Assembly: GCF_900169565.1 (NCBI RefSeq)
Contig: NZ_LT828648.1
Coordinates: 3,198,501 to 3,262,500, forward strand
Direction of reading: 5' to 3'
DNA: 64,000 nt
Origin: Nitrospira japonica
Lineage (GTDB): Bacteria > Nitrospirota > Nitrospiria > Nitrospirales > Nitrospiraceae
The notes beneath the pieces were generated by a model. The model was not told the DNA's origin, ran no database searches, and saw only the letters and a list, made by a program, of their open reading frames with translations. The position numbers and the translations under genes are program-made. Position 1 is the first letter of the stretch, and each line of letters begins with the position of its first letter. Below, piece after piece: positions 60,015 to 64,000 of the stretch.

Positions 60015-61408
60015 GCCGTCACCGTTACGGAGCGCAATTGGCCGGTTTCCGCAGGGAATTGCAGCAAGACGATCGTCCCCTGCCCGTACTCGCTCGACAC
60101 GTGAATCGTCCCGCCGTGGTCGTGCATGATCCTGTAGGCGATCGCAAGGCCAAGACCACTCCCCTCCGATTTCGTGGTGTAAAAGGGTTCGAACAGATGC
60201 GCAATGTCTTCATTTTTGATCCCGCTGCCGGTATCACTGACCGTAATATCGACCCATTCCTGACCGTTTCCGCGACGGCAGCGGGCTTCAACACGGCAGC
60301 GGCCGCCGCTCTGCATGGCATGGAACGAGTTCGCCATCACGTTCACTAGCACCTGACTGATCTGCGTCTCATCGCCCAATACAGGAGGCAATCCGTCTTC
60401 CACCAGATGCTCCAGCCGGATACTCCGCTCGTCCGCTTCGAAACGCATCAGTGACATGATGTAGTCGATGACCGACGGCACGTCCACCTCATGCAGTCCG
60501 TGTGAACCGGGGCCGGCAAACTTCATGAAGGTGTCCAAAATGGCCGACATGCGGCGGCACTCCGCGTTCAAAATCCGAATGTAGTGATCCGCATCTTCCC
60601 GTAGCCCAGCCTGCCTGGCCAGTTCATCCTCCAAGAGATGCAGATTGAGATCCACAGCACTCAATGGATTGCGCAACTCGTGCGCCACCCCCGCGGACAA
60701 CGTATGCAGCGCCGACAACTTTTCGGCCACGCGCAGCCGCTGTTCCAGCGCCAGCCAGTCCGTCACATCCTGTGCCTGGAGAATGATCCCCGCCGACAGT
60801 CCGTCGTCGCCGGTCAGTTCGGCCGTCGTCACGCGGATCGTGCGCGATTCCCTGTCTCGTCCCTGATACGGCAGATCCTGTTGACGCACGTGCTCTTGCA
60901 TTCGCAAGGCGGTGTCCAGCACGTGGCGGATCACGTCTCCCGGTGCAAAAACCGATTCATACGCGCATCCCAGCAAGTCCCCTGACGAACGCGTCAGGAC
61001 GACCTCGGCCGCCGGATTGACGGCGGTGATAATTCCGCTCTGGTTCAGGGTCAGGATCCCGGTGGGAATACTCTCTAGAATATTGCGGGCCAACCCTTTG
61101 ACCGCCTCCAGCGTGCGCCGTGCGCTATCGTAGTGCAGAAATGCGATGACGGCGCCGATGGCTCCCGCGGCCGCGACGAACACCAGCAATGCCACTAACA
61201 CCAAGTCACGGCGTGATTGCCACAGCGCGGCGAAATGCTTCGTAGGAACCGATCCATCCTTGGAGAAATCCTGCAGCAGTCGCTGGTCTTGTTGTAGGCT
61301 GAGCAGCAGCAGAAAGGACAATAGCAGCGCGAGGGACAGAAAGACCGCAGCCATGAGCCACAACGGGACGCCGCGGAATCGCACCGTGACGGGGACCGGC
61401 CTAAACAT
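60011..61408 (-). CDS. Membrane sensor histidine kinase
   Basis: The 465-residue product has two membrane helices (about 15-38 and 69-92) with a short 30-residue periplasmic loop, a PAS domain (about 105-220), a HisKA domain with H243 in SAGVAHELRNPLS, and an HATPase domain with NVMANSFHAM, DTGSGI and SEGSGLGLAIAYRIM. The short loop suggests it senses membrane or cytoplasmic cues. It pairs with the NtrC-type regulator that starts within its last bases. Confidence 0.93.
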   Translation of the reverse strand: MFRPVPVTVRFRGVPLWLMAAVFLSLALLLSFLLLLSLQQDQRLLQDFSKDGSVPTKHFAALWQSRRDLVLVALLVFVAAAGAIGAVIAFLHYDSARRTLEAVKGLARNILESIPTGILTLNQSGIITAVNPAAEVVLTRSSGDLLGCAYESVFAPGDVIRHVLDTALRMQEHVRQQDLPYQGRDRESRTIRVTTAELTGDDGLSAGIILQAQDVTDWLALEQRLRVAEKLSALHTLSAGVAHELRNPLSAVDLNLHLLEDELARQAGLREDADHYIRILNAECRRMSAILDTFMKFAGPGSHGLHEVDVPSVIDYIMSLMRFEADERSIRLEHLVEDGLPPVLGDETQISQVLVNVMANSFHAMQSGGRCRVEARCRRGNGQEWVDITVSDTGSGIKNEDIAHLFEPFYTTKSEGSGLGLAIAYRIMHDHGGTIHVSSEYGQGTIVLLQFPAETGQLRSVTVTA

Positions 61409-61643
61409 GGCGGCGCCACAGAACCGGGCTCATGATCGACTTCATGCTAGCACGCACAACCGCTTCTGTATACACGACCGGTCCGACCTGCTTGAGCGGA
61501 CGAGTCGCGTCTGAACGGTACGGGTGATTTATGTCTCGTGCACAACGATCATCGGTCTCACCGACATTTGACTTCCCTCGCGTTTCTCATTACCGTGGCG
61601 AGCACATTGCCGGCCATTCTTGATCATCAGGATTGTTGAACCC

Positions 61644-62159
61644 ATGATACGCTCCCACTTCGGTTCCGCCTTGCTCGTGATCTGTTGGACCCTTTCTTCC
61701 CTGCTTCTTACGGCCTGCCAAGACCGCCGCGCCGACAAGGCCTATACCTCGGGAAACTACGAAAAGAGCGCCAAAGAACTGGAAGCGCTCGCCAACCTCG
61801 GTGATGCGCGTGCCCAGTACAACCTGGGATTACTGTACGATCAGGGCTTAGGAGTTCCGCAGAGCGACGCCTTGGCCTTGCGATGGTACACCCAGGCCGC
61901 AGAGCGCGGGGAGCCTCGCGCGCAATACAATCTCGGCATCATGTATATGAACGGGCAAGGGATGGCGCCGGATCCGGTTCAGGCTTATTTCTGGTTCAGT
62001 CTAGCGGTGGCCCAGGGAGAGCGCAAGGCGTCTGATGCCCGTGAGTATGTCATGGAGCAGATGACCTCCGAACAAATCACCCGTGGACAACAGATGGTCA
62101 TGACACGGCTGCAAGCACAGCCTGGCGGCCATCAGCGGAGGTCAGACCCTCCACAATAG
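61644..62159 (+). CDS. Sel1-repeat lipoprotein
   Basis: From the ATG at 61644 the 171-residue product has a lipoprotein signal with lipobox LLTAC (Cys25), then Sel1/TPR-like repeats: AEALANLGDARAQYNLGLLY-type and GEPRAQYNLGIMYMNGQGMAP, followed by PVQAYFWFSLAVAQGERKA. Sel1 lipoproteins bind partner proteins in the periplasm. It is divergent from the kinase, 235 bp away, where I see no clear promoter. An in-frame TTG at 61620 is less likely. Confidence 0.72.
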   Translation: MIRSHFGSALLVICWTLSSLLLTACQDRRADKAYTSGNYEKSAKELEALANLGDARAQYNLGLLYDQGLGVPQSDALALRWYTQAAERGEPRAQYNLGIMYMNGQGMAPDPVQAYFWFSLAVAQGERKASDAREYVMEQMTSEQITRGQQMVMTRLQAQPGGHQRRSDPPQ

Positions 62160-62232
62160 TATCGCCAGCACGAATCGTTTACCTCGAATAGCATCATTTA
62201 TACCGAATACATCAAGTTCTTCCTGAACTATT

Positions 62233-63180
62233 TCACTCCTGGTTGCGGTCAAGGCCTGCATGATCGGACGCATGGTAGGAGCTGCGCACCAACGGTCCGG
62301 ATTCCACATGGTGAAAGCCCAAAGCCAGCGCCTCCGTCTTCAGCGCATCGAAGAGCGCCGGTTCGTAAAATCGCTCAACCGGTATATGCTGTTTGGTCGG
62401 CTGAAGATATTGTCCGATCGTCAAAATATCGCACTCGCCGCTTCGTAAATCACGCATGACCTGACGAGCCTCGTCGAGCGTCTCCCCCATACCCACGATC
62501 AGGCCGGACTTCGTCGTCATGCCCTGCTGCTTGGCCTGCCGGAGCACTTCAATCGACCGCCCATACTTGCCCTGAGGCCTGATGGCTGGAAACAGCCTGG
62601 CGACCGTTTCGATATTATGGTTCAGGATGTCCGGCCGCGCGCAACAGACCTCGTTGAGCGCCGCCGCATCACCGCCAAAGTCCGGAATCAATACTTCGAT
62701 CGTGCAATCGGGATTGAGTCGTCTCGTCTCGCGGATCGTCGCCGCAAACATCCCTGCGCCTCCATCCGACAACTCGTCACGATTTACGGACGTCACCACC
62801 ACGTGCCGTAGACCCAGAGCCCGAACCGCTTCGGCCACCCGCCCCGGCTCCTTCAAATCGAGTGGCAACGGTTTACCGGTCTGCACCGAGCAATAGTGGC
62901 ACCGCCTGGTGCAGATATCCCCCAGGATCAGAAACGTGGCGGTCCGTGCGTTCCAACATTCCCATCGATTCGGACAACGGGCTTCTTCACAAATCGTGTG
63001 AAGCTTGAGTTCCTCCAGCACCCGCTTGATGTATAGGTAATCGGGCCCGGTCTGCGCCTGCACACGGAACCACGCAGGGAGCCTGGGCCGTGACATGTCC
63101 GAAGAGGACAGTCCATCAGCGCTCTGAAGCCTGGATGGAGCGTCAGGCCGCCCGATACGATCGACAGGGATCAAATCCAT
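62233..63180 (-). CDS. lipA: Lipoyl synthase
   Basis: LipA inserts two sulfur atoms into protein-bound octanoyl groups to make lipoate. The 315-residue product has the auxiliary-cluster cysteines C64/C69/C75 (ICEEARCPNRWEC), the radical SAM set C90/C94/C97 (CTRRCHYC) and the C-terminal RSSYHA. ATG 63180 is chosen; TTG 63216 would overlap the upstream gene. About 30 residues precede the usual start. No lipB is adjacent. Confidence 0.93.
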   Translation of the reverse strand: MDLIPVDRIGRPDAPSRLQSADGLSSSDMSRPRLPAWFRVQAQTGPDYLYIKRVLEELKLHTICEEARCPNRWECWNARTATFLILGDICTRRCHYCSVQTGKPLPLDLKEPGRVAEAVRALGLRHVVVTSVNRDELSDGGAGMFAATIRETRRLNPDCTIEVLIPDFGGDAAALNEVCCARPDILNHNIETVARLFPAIRPQGKYGRSIEVLRQAKQQGMTTKSGLIVGMGETLDEARQVMRDLRSGECDILTIGQYLQPTKQHIPVERFYEPALFDALKTEALALGFHHVESGPLVRSSYHASDHAGLDRNQE

Positions 63181-63185
63181 GGTGT

Positions 63186-63551
63186 TCAGTTGCGGGCCGT
63201 GCGCGTGCGAAACCAATACATCAGCGAATCAAGCCAGCCGCCGGAGGTGACCGATTCCTGAGGCGGATCGGGATATTCGACCCAGGGCTCCTGCGAACCC
63301 AGGTACGACTCGCCTCTAAATGTCATCTGGGTTTTCAGCTGGCGATAGCCGCGGGACTGGAGCATATCCGTCAACGCCGGCAATACCGCATCGCGGACAG
63401 GACACCAGCCGGTCGAGAGTCGAAGGTCTTCGTACTGCAGATGGGCCCGATAGCCCGGATCGGCCTGTTCCAATTCGACGGGGCGACTAAACCCCCGCTC
63501 GCGTTCATCCAGACCGGCCAGCTGGTGCTTCTCGATCCAGTTTTTCGGCAT
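63186..63551 (-). CDS. Hypothetical protein, upstream of lipA
   Basis: From the ATG at 63551 (GGAGG four bases upstream) the product has 121 residues. There is no signal. It is an alpha/beta-looking protein with a single Cys in TGWCPVRDAVLPALTDML and a Trp-rich end (SGGWLDSLMYWFRTRTARN), perhaps an amphipathic helix. I do not recognise a family. It ends 5 bases before the lipA ATG, so it shares its transcript; a role in lipoate or membrane function is only a guess. GTG 63575 would add eight residues. Confidence 0.55.
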   Translation of the reverse strand: MPKNWIEKHQLAGLDERERGFSRPVELEQADPGYRAHLQYEDLRLSTGWCPVRDAVLPALTDMLQSRGYRQLKTQMTFRGESYLGSQEPWVEYPDPPQESVTSGGWLDSLMYWFRTRTARN

Positions 63552-63603
63552 CAGCCTCCGATGCCCTTCTGACACGAACAGTCAGGTCGCCCGCCTGCCC
63601 CCG

Positions 63604-63969
63604 TCACTCCAGGGCTCGAAACACTGCGACCAAATCGCTCAGCGCGGAGGTCTTGTGCTTGAGCGCGATCCGTTCCACCTGCATCGTTTCGTGGACTTGC
63701 CGATCCGCCGACGCGCCCCGCAAACAGGCCTCGCCGAGCGCGAGGATGCGATCGCACTCTTCCGTCAACTTCTTCTTCACCACGGGATTGACCGACAGGA
63801 TATCCATGAGCTGGCGCCTCGTGTCGGTCAAATGCTTTTTCAGTTCCGCGTCGGGATAGGCCTTCCGAGCCGATTCATCCAGGCAGCGATCCAAATACTG
63901 CGCAAGAAATACATACAACCGGACCAGCGCGGCAGCGATGTCAACCTGTTCCGTGGCGGTTACGGCCAT
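63604..63969 (-). CDS. Hypothetical all-helical protein
   Basis: The 121-residue product from the ATG at 63969 (AAGGA upstream) has four predicted helices and no signal: DIAAALVRLYVFLAQYLDRC, AELKKHLTDTRRQLMDIL, KKKLTEECDRILALGEACLR and VERIALKHKTSALSDLVAVF. It may be an FliS- or four-helix-bundle-like chaperone fold; this is a weak guess. It lies 52 bp upstream of the previous gene on the same strand. TTG 63978 is a less likely start. Confidence 0.5.
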   Translation of the reverse strand: MAVTATEQVDIAAALVRLYVFLAQYLDRCLDESARKAYPDAELKKHLTDTRRQLMDILSVNPVVKKKLTEECDRILALGEACLRGASADRQVHETMQVERIALKHKTSALSDLVAVFRALE

Positions 63970-64000
63970 GATGGTCAATCCTTTTCTTGTCTCGCGCGAG

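Overview
The window reads as a chromosomal segment of a high-GC, Gram-negative, didermic bacterium. Many products carry Sec or lipoprotein signals, and Lgt, TatC, an outer-membrane porin fragment and an HtrA protease are present. The gene mix points to Nitrospira (phylum Nitrospirota): alginate-export-type porin, DUF5132, DUF4403, an energy-converting-hydrogenase-related (Ehr) complex, bacterial topoisomerase VI and a short repeat family I associate with Nitrospira. That assignment is inference from family content; no rRNA or marker gene in the window proves it.

Layout. 1-4.3 kb is a sparse, accessory-looking stretch. It holds the 5' part of a porin gene, a sigma-54 promoter driving a 27-residue hydrophobic peptide, a divergent pair of small envelope proteins, an LCIB-type carbonic anhydrase and a gene-poor stretch with two doubtful small ORFs and one DnaA-box match. 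4.3-9.2 kb carries envelope genes (SIMPL protein, secreted unknown, DUF4403 lipoprotein) and an aldo/keto reductase. 9.2-21.7 kb is a rightward DNA-metabolism block: topoisomerase VI B and A, a peroxiredoxin and thioredoxin-fold protein, an AddB/AddA-type helicase-nuclease pair, a TPR lipoprotein and a small zincin. 21.7-25 kb has a 126-bp inverted-repeat element, lgt, a YtxH gene behind a sigma-54 promoter, tRNA-Leu(UAA) and secreted unknowns.

25-35.5 kb is a long rightward housekeeping run: methyltransferase, radA, a LolB/DUF4292-like lipoprotein, tsaB, rimI, DUF465, tatC, an Asp-box propeller, a cyclophilin, a lipoprotein and a TTG-started TPR protein. 35.5-36.9 kb is one 2-hydroxyacid dehydrogenase gene bracketed by inverted copies of a TCGAAAT-rich repeat. 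37-47.3 kb carries purH, purD, a Sua5/TsaC-type gene, leftward aspC-coaD-rsmD, radC and a divergent EF-G paralogue. 47.3-49.4 kb holds HtrA and a PhoU/TrkA-C protein.

49.6-61.4 kb is all leftward: a sensor kinase and its sigma-54-dependent response regulator, a small TPR protein, a secreted cupredoxin-like protein and hyfB-C-E-F-G-I, ending in a translationally coupled 37-residue ORF. The large and small subunits have the complex-I-type Fe-S ligands but no nickel ligands, so this is an Ehr-type complex rather than a hydrogenase. Two TGCAA-N3-TTGCA palindromes one integral number of helical turns apart lie between the regulator and the TPR gene. 61.6-64 kb has a Sel1 lipoprotein, lipA and two uncharacterised genes.

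The most unusual material is (i) the Ehr, cupredoxin and two-component block with its palindromes and coupled small ORF, (ii) the sigma-54-driven 27-residue peptide, (iii) the topoisomerase VI/AddAB neighbourhood and (iv) an EF-G paralogue with degenerate G motifs. No CRISPR array, prophage or complete insertion sequence is visible.
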